Positions 32,143 through 39,165 of a stretch of DNA of 40,275 bases are shown piece by piece. Position numbers and translations under genes: made by a program. Origin of the DNA: a virus; IMG/VR virus record IMGVR_UViG_3300044940_000646, positions 1 through 40,275 of that record. One strand, 5' to 3'. Positions within the stretch are counted from its first letter, which is position 1. Every line of letters starts with the position of its first letter. Under the pieces are notes generated by a model, which ran no database searches, was not told the origin of the DNA, and was given only the letters and a program-made list of their open reading frames with translations.

Positions 32143-32562
32143 ATGCACAAAAAAATATTCTTTTATATACCTATACTTATTTTAGCAAGTTTAGGTTTTA
32201 TATTTATTGCTTCTAAGGTAGAAACTTATACTTATCCGGTAGTAACAAATTTAAACATAACTTCTTTAGAACCCTTAAATTATGGTTGGTCCAAAATATA
32301 TATAAGAGTTACAAAACGGCGTGATTGTCCACTAGTTGGACTTAATATGTATTACAGAGCAAATTCTAATGTCATGATACCAATTCAATATCTTCTTTCA
32401 GAAGACCCCATAATTCATAGAAATGACGGTGTTCATGAATTTGGACCGGTATATGTTCAAATACCAAGTGAACACATAGATCATTTACTAATGGTTACTA
32501 GACATTCTTGTCATATTTTATTTGATAGTATATCATTTATAAGTCCTACACATTCTAATTGA
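32143..32562 (+). CDS. Membrane-anchored hypothetical protein, 139 aa
   Basis: GGAGG lies upstream of ATG 32143. One N-terminal membrane segment (IFFYIPILILASLGFIFIAS) leads into an outside domain with two Cys (RDCPLVG, RHSCHILF) that may form a disulfide. It could be a signal anchor for a periplasmic domain. No family recognised; position after a late promoter suggests a late envelope role. Confidence 0.7.
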   Translation: MHKKIFFYIPILILASLGFIFIASKVETYTYPVVTNLNITSLEPLNYGWSKIYIRVTKRRDCPLVGLNMYYRANSNVMIPIQYLLSEDPIIHRNDGVHEFGPVYVQIPSEHIDHLLMVTRHSCHILFDSISFISPTHSN

Positions 32563-32889
32563 TATTCAAAAATAAGTAATCATTAATATAATTTTTTAGT
32601 AAAATTTTAGTGAAATAAAGTTTCACGTATTTTAATTTGTAAAAATCATTTAATTTTAAGTTTTTTCAATACATTTATAAAAAAACAAAATACTGCATAT
32701 TTTAAAATTTTATTAGAAATAAAATCTTAATTGATTATGATCGATTTTTGCTTTTTTCTTTATAAGATTTTATTATAGTAGAAAAAGAAAATGATTAATG
32801 ATTTAGAATGGTCATTTGTTGACTTTTAATAAATATAATTGAAATTCAATCTTCATAAAAATTGATCACAAACATTGGAGCGCACTCTT
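32563..32889. other. AT-rich non-coding stretch
   Basis: No gene or tRNA seen. It contains AGTAGAAAAAGAAAATGATTAATGATTTAGAATGG (about 32779-32813) in three pieces resembling the repeat of the 14-kb island, then TTGTTGACTT, and probably holds the promoter of the 32890 gene, but no good -10 with normal spacing is visible. Confidence 0.4.
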
Positions 32890-33165
32890 ATGTTTACAAA
32901 TGAATATAAATTTAATGAAACAATCACAACAATCATGGATGAAACCGCGCAACATGAAGATGTGCATCTTATTATTACAGACGATGAAGTAATAATACGA
33001 CAATGGGATAATGATCAAGAAAAATATAAAATTGTTTGTATGAATCATAAAATGTTTTTTGAATTACAAGAATCACTAAAAAAACCAGAAGGTATGTATT
33101 ACTTGCATATTACAAATAAGAATAATTTGTCAAAGAAGAATGTTTCAATTCGTAAAAGGATTTAA
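32890..33165 (+). CDS. Hypothetical protein, 91 aa
   Basis: ATG 32890 follows GGAG by eight bases; starts MFTNEYKFNETITTIMDETA. Acidic first half (HLIITDDEVIIRQWDND), basic C-terminus. No signal peptide and no recognised family. It lies just ahead of dps. Confidence 0.68.
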   Translation: MFTNEYKFNETITTIMDETAQHEDVHLIITDDEVIIRQWDNDQEKYKIVCMNHKMFFELQESLKKPEGMYYLHITNKNNLSKKNVSIRKRI

Positions 33166-33211
33166 TCATATTACTTATCAACATAATGATACTATATTAA
33201 GGAGATTATAA

Positions 33212-33658
33212 ATGGAAATGGATAAAGAAACACTAATTGATCATCTTAAAAAAGTACTCGCTACTGCTTTTTCACTTTATTTGAAAGCACATAACTATCA
33301 CTGGAATGTAACTGGCCCAAATTTTGGCGAATATCATAAATTCTTTTCTGATTATTATAAAGCAGTTCATGAATCAATAGATCTGTATGCAGAACATATT
33401 CGAATATTAGGTTCTTTTACTCCAGGTTCATTAAAAAGGTTTTCAGAACTTACTCTGATATCTGATGAAGTAGGTATTCCAAGTCCAAAATTTATGTTTG
33501 TTCGTCTTGCTTCTGATAATTTACTTTTTCTTAATGAATTGCGCTCATTAGCAAAATTAGCTGATGAAATGAATGAAAGAGGTTTATTAGCGACTCTTGA
33601 TGCACAAATTCAATTTCATGAAAAAATGCAATGGATGATTACTGCTTACACGGAGTAA
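33212..33658 (+). CDS. dps: Dps-like ferritin family protein
   Basis: 148-residue four-helix Dps fold. KAHNYHWNVTGPNF and YHKFFSDYY plus ESIDLYAEHIR contain the inter-subunit ferroxidase ligands: His30, His42, Asp57 and Glu61 align with E. coli His51, His63, Asp78 and Glu82. The place of Asp67 is Ser46, with Asp47 next to it. Dps oxidises and stores iron and protects DNA from peroxide. It lacks the Lys-rich N-terminal tail used for DNA binding in E. coli. AAGGAG precedes ATG. With heme oxygenase 3.5 kb downstream it suggests iron handling in the infected cell. Confidence 0.88.
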   Translation: MEMDKETLIDHLKKVLATAFSLYLKAHNYHWNVTGPNFGEYHKFFSDYYKAVHESIDLYAEHIRILGSFTPGSLKRFSELTLISDEVGIPSPKFMFVRLASDNLLFLNELRSLAKLADEMNERGLLATLDAQIQFHEKMQWMITAYTE

Positions 33659-33739
33659 ATATAACATAATAATCAAAATTTTTCTCTATTAACACCAGTA
33701 TAAAGAAAATCAAACAATATAATCTTTAAAACTAAGAAA

Positions 33740-33811
33740 GCCCTTGTAGCTCAGTAGGTAGAGCAACTCACTTGTAATGAAAAGGTCGGCGGTTCGATTC
33801 CTTTCGGGGCA
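33740..33811 (+). pseudogene. Decayed tRNA-Thr copy
   Basis: Nearly identical to the tRNA-Thr at 34326 but damaged: the anticodon stem has a C-A mismatch (TGAAA for TGAGA), the T-stem reads CCTTT for CCGTT, one G is missing from the acceptor strand, and CCA is lost (CGGGGCATT for CGGGGGCACCA). Confidence 0.75.
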
Positions 33812-33874
33812 TTAAATAATTCAAAGAAGTCGTACGTTCTAAGTTGGAACAGAGGACTGTAACTTCATAGAAAA

Positions 33875-33898
33875 AACCTTGCTAGGTTCAATTTTTTT
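33875..33898 (+). terminator. Terminator after the decayed tRNA-Thr
   Basis: Short stem AACCT-tgct-AGGTT followed by CA and a run of T. Confidence 0.65.
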
Positions 33899-33921
33899 TA
33901 GACAACTCAACAAAATTCTTG

Positions 33922-33948
33922 TTGACATGATCATAGAATCAATATAAA
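33922..33948 (+). promoter_or_regulatory. Phage promoter TTGACA-15-TATAAA with AGAATCAA box
   Basis: TTGACA (33922-33927), 15-base spacer ending AGAATCAA, TATAAA (33943-33948). It would transcribe the tandem 165-base units and tRNA-Thr. Confidence 0.65.
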
Positions 33949-33973
33949 TAAAAAATATCAAAACAAACCGCTC

Positions 33974-34316
33974 TTTGACAATTCAATTTCAGCCGGTTGT
34001 GGAAGCAGTTAATGTAGTCCACGTAAAGTCAAAACGAAACAGTTTAAGTGTTTCATCGGTATCCACTTAAAAGGGTATCAATGAATACTTACTGTGGAAA
34101 CTGGAAAAGTCCGGCGTTTTCAAAACAAATCGTTTTTCTTTGACAATTCAATTTCAGCCGGTTGTGGAAGCAGTTAATGTAGTCCACGTAAAGTCAAAAC
34201 GAAACAGTTTAAGTGTTTCATCGGTATCCACTTAAAAGGGTATCAATGAATACTTACTGTGGAAACTGGAAAAGTCCGGCGTTTTCAAAACAAATCGTTT
34301 TTCTTTGACAATTCAA
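33974..34316 (+). repeat. Two exact 165-bp tandem repeats encoding a structured RNA
   Basis: Units 33974-34138 and 34139-34303 look identical, followed by 13 bases of a third. Each can fold with closing stem GCCGG/CCGGC (33992-33996/34111-34115) around GTGGA/TCCAC and either GAAACA/TGTTTC or TTAAGTG/CACTTAA hairpins, which are mutually exclusive. No open frame. The units lie between a decayed and an intact tRNA-Thr. Exact identity implies a recent duplication or homogenisation. Confidence 0.8.
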
Positions 34317-34325
34317 AGCAATAAT

Positions 34326-34401
34326 GCCCTTGTAGCTCAGTAGGTAGAGCAACTCACTTGTAATGAGAAGGTCGGCGGTTCGATTCCGTTCGGGGGCACC
34401 A
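34326..34401 (+). tRNA. tRNA-Thr (anticodon TGT)
   Basis: Acceptor GCCCTTG/CGGGGGC, anticodon loop CTTGTAA, T-arm GGCGG-TTCGATT-CCGTT, discriminator A, encoded CCA. This is the intact member of the pair with 33740. Confidence 0.9.
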
Positions 34402-34594
34402 AAATATTTTTAATGATAAAATAATATAATTATCATGATGTAATATTGATTTTTTGAAGTCCTAAATCTTAAGATGGACTTATAAATCTTCAAACAAAAT
34501 TTCAGTTATATTTTTAGACCATTATTTTCTATTTACATCATAAATTAGGTATATAAATATTTAAAAGATCAATGGAATTACTTTAAGTAAAAGA

Positions 34595-34669
34595 ATGGCG
34601 GATTGTTATCCTTCAATTGTTGTCTCGATGATAAACTATCGTTTAAATAAAAATAACATGGTAACATAA
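34595..34669 (+). CDS. Possible leader peptide, 24 aa
   Basis: ATG 34595 opens MADCYPSIVVSMINYRLNKN and the TAA overlaps the next ATG (TAATG). The next gene has no ribosome-binding site of its own, so this short frame may supply translation by coupling. The coding status is uncertain. TATAAATA at 34552 is a possible late promoter. Confidence 0.35.
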   Translation: MADCYPSIVVSMINYRLNKNNMVT

Positions 34670-35151
34670 TGTTTACACAAAAACAAATAGAAGATCTAGT
34701 AGATTTGTTGTGTACATTAAATAGTAATACTAAAATTTATATAGGAACCGACTCTGTTCGTTTTAATAAAAATGGTCGTTGGTATGCAAAATATGCTACT
34801 GTTTGTGTGGTGCATATGAATGGCAAAAATGGCTGTCGAGTATTTAAACATTATTCAATAGAGCCAGATTTTGATCTAAAAAAGAACAGACCGTCAATAA
34901 GATTAATGAATGAAGTAGCAAAATCTTGTGAATTGTATATTCAATTGGCTCCATTTATAGATGAATTCGATTGTTCTATTCACTTAGATGTAAATACTGA
35001 TACAAAATATGGTTCTAGTTGTGTTGCTTTACAAGCTGCCGGTTACGTACTAGGAGCTACAGGATTGAGTGAAGATAAAATAAAGCTGAAACCAAATGCT
35101 TGGTGTGCTAGTTTCGGTGCAGATTATTTTGCAAATAATTCAATTCAATGA
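34669..35151 (+). CDS. YkuK/DUF458 family RNase H-like protein
   Basis: 160 residues. YIGTDSVRF near 25 carries the first acidic residue of the RNase H-like fold; IHLDVNTDTKYGSS near 105 and KPNAWCASFGADYF near 142-155 match the DUF458 pattern (DxN..K..S, KPdAWaAs..AD). Family members are predicted nucleases with unproved substrates. The start has no Shine-Dalgarno and is joined to an upstream short frame by TAATG. Its stop overlaps the next gene's ATG (ATGA). Confidence 0.82.
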   Translation: MFTQKQIEDLVDLLCTLNSNTKIYIGTDSVRFNKNGRWYAKYATVCVVHMNGKNGCRVFKHYSIEPDFDLKKNRPSIRLMNEVAKSCELYIQLAPFIDEFDCSIHLDVNTDTKYGSSCVALQAAGYVLGATGLSEDKIKLKPNAWCASFGADYFANNSIQ

Positions 35152-35654
35152 AATTTAATAATCTTACTATAATTGCAAAAATGAAAAATATCTTATATTT
35201 AATTATTGCAATAAATTTATTAACTTCATGTACAGTTTCTCATAATAGTAATACACAATATTATAACCAAGCTATTGTAACAAATATTACTCCAATATAT
35301 ATTAACACTCGTACTGGTAGATATTATGAAACTAGATGTCAAAATATTTATGTTAATAATCCACCTACCTCCACCGATATATTTACTGGAATGGTAATTG
35401 GTGGAATTGCAGGAAATGCTATTGGTAGAAATGATAGATCTACAACAATTGGAGCAATTTTAGGAGGTCTTATTGCTTCTAATAGAAATCGTCAACAAAT
35501 AGTTGGAACAAGATGTCATGATATTTTTATTAATGAAAGACCTCTTTTTTCTCATTACAGAATTGAATATGTAATAGATGGCAAGTATTACTTTTATGAT
35601 ACACAAGAGTATTATAGTCCTGGAACAATAATTTATATTCAACACTTACCGTAA
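35148..35654 (+). CDS. Lipoprotein with glycine-zipper segment, 168 aa
   Basis: A lipoprotein signal peptide ends in the lipobox LLTSC. A Gly-rich pair of helices (GMVIGGIAGNAIGR and GAILGGLIASNRN) resembles the glycine-zipper 2TM domain of the rickettsial 17-kDa antigen. It is predicted to be attached to the outer membrane. The start at 35148 overlaps the preceding stop (ATGA); ATG 35181 would give a more usual signal peptide (MKNILYLIIAINLLTSC). It neighbours an outer-membrane beta-barrel gene. Confidence 0.78.
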   Translation: MKFNNLTIIAKMKNILYLIIAINLLTSCTVSHNSNTQYYNQAIVTNITPIYINTRTGRYYETRCQNIYVNNPPTSTDIFTGMVIGGIAGNAIGRNDRSTTIGAILGGLIASNRNRQQIVGTRCHDIFINERPLFSHYRIEYVIDGKYYFYDTQEYYSPGTIIYIQHLP

Positions 35655-35685
35655 AATATCTTTTTATATTAAAAAGGAGAATCTT

Positions 35686-36279
35686 ATGAAAAAAATTATG
35701 TCTACTCTACTTTTTGTGTTTATGTCAACTTCAGCGCTTGCAGAAAATTTTGAAGCAAATGAATTTATTACTACAGCACGTTCTGGTGCTTTTGAATTTT
35801 CTATTGAAACTATAGATGGAGAAATAACTGCTTTTAAAACTGGTGCTACAGTTTTTGAATATACATTTGGAAGTTTTGATGCATATTTGTATTCGTCACT
35901 TACTTATGGTCGTTTTACTGATACTTTAAATTTAACTTTTGAATATAATCTTAAGACTGAAATTGATTCACGATGGATACTTTATGGCACAACGGCTATT
36001 TCATATGTAACACCAACAATTTCACTTAGTAATGGTGATGTTTTCTTTATACCTACTATTGGAATTTCTTATGCTTTAAATGATAATTTTGATGTTTTTG
36101 GAGATATCACATATTCATGGAATGTTTCAAACGATTGGAATTATCAAGATGGATTGATCGAAATAGGTATAGATTATGCACTTAATGATAGAGTATCAAT
36201 TACTCCAAGCATCATAAGAACATTTAATACCTCTATGGATACTACTAATTTCAGATTTGAAGTTGGCTTTAATTTTTAA
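35686..36279 (+). CDS. Outer-membrane beta-barrel protein, 197 aa
   Basis: Signal peptide with a likely cut after STSALA, then about 178 residues of alternating beta-strand pattern rich in Tyr, Phe, Thr and Asn. The end is FRFEVGFNF, the terminal aromatic signal used by the BAM machinery. AAGGAG precedes ATG. A phage-made outer-membrane protein could alter receptors or block superinfection. With the adjacent lipoprotein it forms an envelope-modifying pair. No close family recognised. Confidence 0.8.
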   Translation: MKKIMSTLLFVFMSTSALAENFEANEFITTARSGAFEFSIETIDGEITAFKTGATVFEYTFGSFDAYLYSSLTYGRFTDTLNLTFEYNLKTEIDSRWILYGTTAISYVTPTISLSNGDVFFIPTIGISYALNDNFDVFGDITYSWNVSNDWNYQDGLIEIGIDYALNDRVSITPSIIRTFNTSMDTTNFRFEVGFNF

Positions 36280-36389
36280 GTACTGTTTTAGCAGTTATAT
36301 TAATCAAATAGTATTTGCAATAAATTAAATGATTTTCTTATGTTTTAGTAAAAAATAGGTAAAAATTCAAATTTCATTAGTTTTTTCCA

Positions 36390-36397
36390 TATAAATA
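36390..36397 (+). promoter_or_regulatory. Possible late promoter TATAAATA before tmRNA
   Basis: Exact late -10 word about 10 bases ahead of the first tmRNA piece. Chance occurrence is possible. Confidence 0.4.
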
Positions 36398-36404
36398 ATA
36401 TCAT

Positions 36405-36675
36405 AGCGATGATATTCGCCGAATACGCTGTGGACTCGGTTTCGAAACCGACACCTCCACCATAGATACGATATAAGAACTTTATTTTGATTTATTGTAT
36501 CTATGATGGGGGTGAAATGGGGATCGACAAGCGGGCTAGGTAGAATGGAGCTATCCGGCGCAAGCTCGGTTAACGCAAGAAAACAATAAATGCAAACGAC
36601 AACTTTGCTATTGAGGATCGTTTAGCAGCTTAAATCCTCTTGGGTTGGCAACTTACCTAGAAACAGAAAAGTTGC
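36405..36675 (+). ncRNA. ssrA: Circularly permuted two-piece tmRNA
   Basis: The acceptor piece comes first: T-arm-like CGGTTTCGAAACCG and 3' strand CACCTCC (36452-36458) with A and CCA (36460-36462). A processed linker follows, closed by ATAGATAC/GTATCTAT (36462-36469/36497-36504). The coding piece begins GGGGGTG (36508-36514), which pairs with CACCTCC, then GGGATCGAC, the tmRNA 5' hallmark. The tag frame runs from GCA 36592 to TAA 36633 and reads ANDNFAIEDRLAA. CTAGGTA (36536-36542) pairs with TACCTAG (36654-36660). The order acceptor-before-coding is that of alphaproteobacterial tmRNA. The piece ends are approximate. Confidence 0.9.
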
Positions 36676-36766
36676 ATTTATATAAATTTAGTTTTAATAA
36701 TAGAAAAATTTTATTTTTATCAAAAAAATTGATATTAGAACACATTAGTTAAATACTGTTTATGTC

Positions 36767-37330
36767 ATGGATAATTTAAAAGAGCTAACAAAAGAAGAAC
36801 ATACAAACGCAGAACGTTCTTTATTTGTAAAAAATCTTATAAAAAAAAGAATTACACCATATCAATATTATGTTTATCTGATCAATCAATTGATAATGTA
36901 CTCTGCACTTGAAACTGCAGCTTCAAAACTTGGTGTATTTCAAGATATTGAAGAAATCAAAAGAGAAAAAAAGATAGCTCAAGATATTTATGAATTAGAA
37001 AAAACTTATGATTTTTCTTTAATTGATCCTTTAAAAACTACATTAAAGTATTCTCAATATATCAATTCAATAAAAGAAGATAAAGATAAATTACTTGCTC
37101 ACATTTATGTGAGGCACATGGGAGATTTGTCTGGTGGTCAAATCATTAAAAGATTTGTTCCTGGTTCAGGTGAATATTATAATTTTTCTGTTGATACAAA
37201 AGAACTTAAAGAAAAACTTCGAACAAAATTACATGACGGAATGGCGGAAGAAGCAAAATTATGCTTTAAGATGATAAATGATTTTATGAAAGAATTGGAG
37301 AAATATCTTGATATGGAATCATCTGATTGA
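36767..37330 (+). CDS. ho1: Heme oxygenase
   Basis: Opens heme to biliverdin, iron and CO using a reductant such as ferredoxin. At 187 residues it has proximal heme ligand His12 in TKEEHTNAER (human HO-1 His25) and the distal-helix motif RHMGDLSGGQIIKR at 116-129. It overlaps the bilin reductase gene by 23 bases, so product and substrate are linked. There is no clear ribosome-binding site at ATG 36767. Heme oxygenase genes are known in cyanophages and in marine phages of non-cyanobacterial hosts. Confidence 0.93.
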   Translation: MDNLKELTKEEHTNAERSLFVKNLIKKRITPYQYYVYLINQLIMYSALETAASKLGVFQDIEEIKREKKIAQDIYELEKTYDFSLIDPLKTTLKYSQYINSIKEDKDKLLAHIYVRHMGDLSGGQIIKRFVPGSGEYYNFSVDTKELKEKLRTKLHDGMAEEAKLCFKMINDFMKELEKYLDMESSD

Positions 37331-37970
37331 TTTATCTAAAAGAATAGAACTTCTTTTTGAAGAACATTTAAATCAATATTCTATAGAAGAATCTATAGAT
37401 TTTGAAGGATGGAAAGATCTCTTTTGGAAATCAGACCATATTCGGAAATGTCATATGAAAATCATTGATAGAAGAAATTCTCAAAAACTTTGGCTCATGC
37501 ATATAAATATATTTCCAAAAGAAACTTCAAATATTCCGATATTAGGATTTGACATAATTTCTGGAAAAAATAAGATCACTGGTTCTTTCTTTGATTTTTC
37601 TCCTGTATGTGATCATCATGAATATCATGATCATTTTGCAAATGTTGTAAAAAATCTTTCTTGGAATAAGAAAAGAGAATTACCAGATTGGGCCAAATCA
37701 ATATTTTCAAGTAATATAATTGCGGTTGGAAATATAAAAGATGAATTTGAAATAAATCAGCTTCTTGAAATTTGTTTTAACTTAATAAAGTTCTATATTA
37801 CAAATATCAGAAAATTTGAAGTTGATATTGGTAATTTTAAAGAGCAACAAAATTTCTATTGTAAACAACAAAAACTTAATCCACATTTACATAGATCTAT
37901 TTTAGCAATGGGAATATCAGAAAAAGAAAAAAACAGATATATAGAAAAAATTCTTTTTGAAGAAATTTAA
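37308..37970 (+). CDS. pcyX: Ferredoxin-dependent bilin reductase (PcyX-like), TTG start
   Basis: Reduces biliverdin from heme oxygenase. Family marks: ILGFDIISGKNKITGSFFDFSP and, near the end, FYCKQQKLNPHLHRSILAMG with YIEKILFEEI. By alignment from memory with PcyA, His65 and Asp82 match catalytic His88 and Asp105, while Glu76 is replaced by Lys51. That pattern separates it from PcyA and fits the phage PcyX group; PebS or PebA remain possible. GGAG (37297-37300) lies seven bases before TTG 37308; no ATG occurs in frame before codon 50. No ferredoxin gene is in the window. Confidence 0.88.
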   Translation: MIWNHLIDLSKRIELLFEEHLNQYSIEESIDFEGWKDLFWKSDHIRKCHMKIIDRRNSQKLWLMHINIFPKETSNIPILGFDIISGKNKITGSFFDFSPVCDHHEYHDHFANVVKNLSWNKKRELPDWAKSIFSSNIIAVGNIKDEFEINQLLEICFNLIKFYITNIRKFEVDIGNFKEQQNFYCKQQKLNPHLHRSILAMGISEKEKNRYIEKILFEEI

Positions 37971-38009
37971 AAATATAAAATTATGTATAAAATGTTACAA
38001 AAATTTTTA

Positions 38010-38037
38010 TTGACAATTATACATATTATGATATAAC
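38010..38037 (+). promoter_or_regulatory. Promoter TTGACA-16-TATAAC
   Basis: TTGACA (38010-38015), 16-base spacer, TATAAC (38032-38037), about 20 bases before the 38058 gene. It probably also serves the gp33-like gene and 59. Confidence 0.65.
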
Positions 38038-38057
38038 AATTAATTAGGAGCATTAAT

Positions 38058-38261
38058 ATGTTAATAAAAACGATGATAAAAGAATCAAATGGAGCTTCAC
38101 TAAAAGCTCTAATACATAAAAAAGAAAATAATGAATATATTGTCGAATATTTTGTTAATAATGTGATGAGCATATCTAAATCTTTTAATAATGTTTCAAT
38201 TTATGAAATTGAATCAAATATTAATAATTGGTTTAACTCGATTATTTTACTGAATGAATAA
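38058..38261 (+). CDS. Hypothetical protein, 67 aa
   Basis: TTAGGAG precedes ATG 38058. Starts MLIKTMIKESNGASLKALIH; no signal peptide, no recognised family. First gene of the gp33-59 unit. Confidence 0.7.
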   Translation: MLIKTMIKESNGASLKALIHKKENNEYIVEYFVNNVMSISKSFNNVSIYEIESNINNWFNSIILLNE

Positions 38262-38272
38262 AAATAAAAGTA

Positions 38273-38509
38273 ATGATTAGAACTTTAACAGCCGAAAAAA
38301 TACATTTTGCTATTGCTCATAAATTAGCAAAAGGTGCATCTTATATAGATGCTCTTATAGATTATTCAAAAGAAAATAATATAGAAATTGAAACGATAGC
38401 AGAAATTGTTAAAAAATATCCTTTAATAAAAGAAAAAATTCGTTCTGAAGCAATTAGTCTTAAATTAATAAAGAAAGAAGAATCGGATGTTACTCAATTC
38501 TTCGACTAA
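38273..38509 (+). CDS. 33: gp33-like late-transcription coactivator, 78 aa
   Basis: The protein resembles the short gp33 of marine T4-like phages: SYIDALIDYSKENNIEIETIAEIVKK and IRSEAISLKLI. It ends VTQFFD, like the hydrophobic-acidic tails by which gp33 and gp55 bind the sliding clamp. gp33 links host RNA polymerase to the clamp at late promoters. It lies directly before 59, as neighbours do in T4-like genomes, overlapping it by 23 bases. Assigned by context and pattern. Confidence 0.65.
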   Translation: MIRTLTAEKIHFAIAHKLAKGASYIDALIDYSKENNIEIETIAEIVKKYPLIKEKIRSEAISLKLIKKEESDVTQFFD

Positions 38510-39089
38510 AGAAGGATATAAACATTACATAGATTACTTAGCACTTAAAAAACATTTTGAAACTGATGATTACGATTATCATAAATATAATGGAAAAATA
38601 AAAGCTTCTATTGAAGCGTTTAGAAGTAGACCTGATTCATTTTTTTTCCAGAAGCTTTCAAGACAGACAAATCCTCATGAAAGATTACTTGCAAATATAG
38701 TTGAAAACCCCAAAATTTGGATAAGAGATATTGTTGATGATCAAGGTAACCAAGTTTATTTGAATTGGAAAAAAAGAATTGAAGCTATTTCTTATAATTT
38801 TACACAAGATCTTAATAAATTAAATGAAAATTATAAATCAAACTTTATTGTTAACAAAGGTCAACATCCTTATTTGATGACATTGTTTTTAAAAAAAGAA
38901 ATTTCGCTTGAAACAGCATCAATTCTTTTCAATATTTCAAAAGTTGCTGATTATTGGTGTGATGAAATAATTGACAAATATATAGCAAGAGATATAATAA
39001 GATTATTGAAGAAGTACTATCCATTTCTTCAAATTGAACAAAATAAGTTTATTAAAATAATAAAGGATAGATTTTTTACAAATAATTAG
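38487..39089 (+). CDS. 59: Helicase loader gp59
   Basis: Loads the gp41 helicase on gp32-coated forks. 200 residues (T4: 217). The segment YIDYLALKKHFETDDYDYHKYNGKIKAS near the start, with FFFQKLSRQTNPHERLLANIVENP, and the middle HPYLMTLFLKKEISLET are typical. Placement just before gene 32 agrees. It starts inside the end of the gp33-like gene. Confidence 0.9.
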   Translation: MLLNSSTKEGYKHYIDYLALKKHFETDDYDYHKYNGKIKASIEAFRSRPDSFFFQKLSRQTNPHERLLANIVENPKIWIRDIVDDQGNQVYLNWKKRIEAISYNFTQDLNKLNENYKSNFIVNKGQHPYLMTLFLKKEISLETASILFNISKVADYWCDEIIDKYIARDIIRLLKKYYPFLQIEQNKFIKIIKDRFFTNN

Positions 39090-39165
39090 TTTTTAAGTAA
39101 TTGTTATATTTAGTATATACATATTTACATAATATACATACATTTTATATACAAGGAGATAATAA

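Noticed and set aside
32817-32840. TTGACT...TATAAT promoter before the 32890 gene
   Set aside because: The spacer is only nine bases, too short for a sigma70 promoter.
29577-34559. Further TATAAATA words at 29577, 33943 and 34552 as late promoters
   Set aside because: Such words are expected by chance in DNA this AT-rich; those at 29577 and 33943 overlap other promoter elements, and 34552 is far from its gene.
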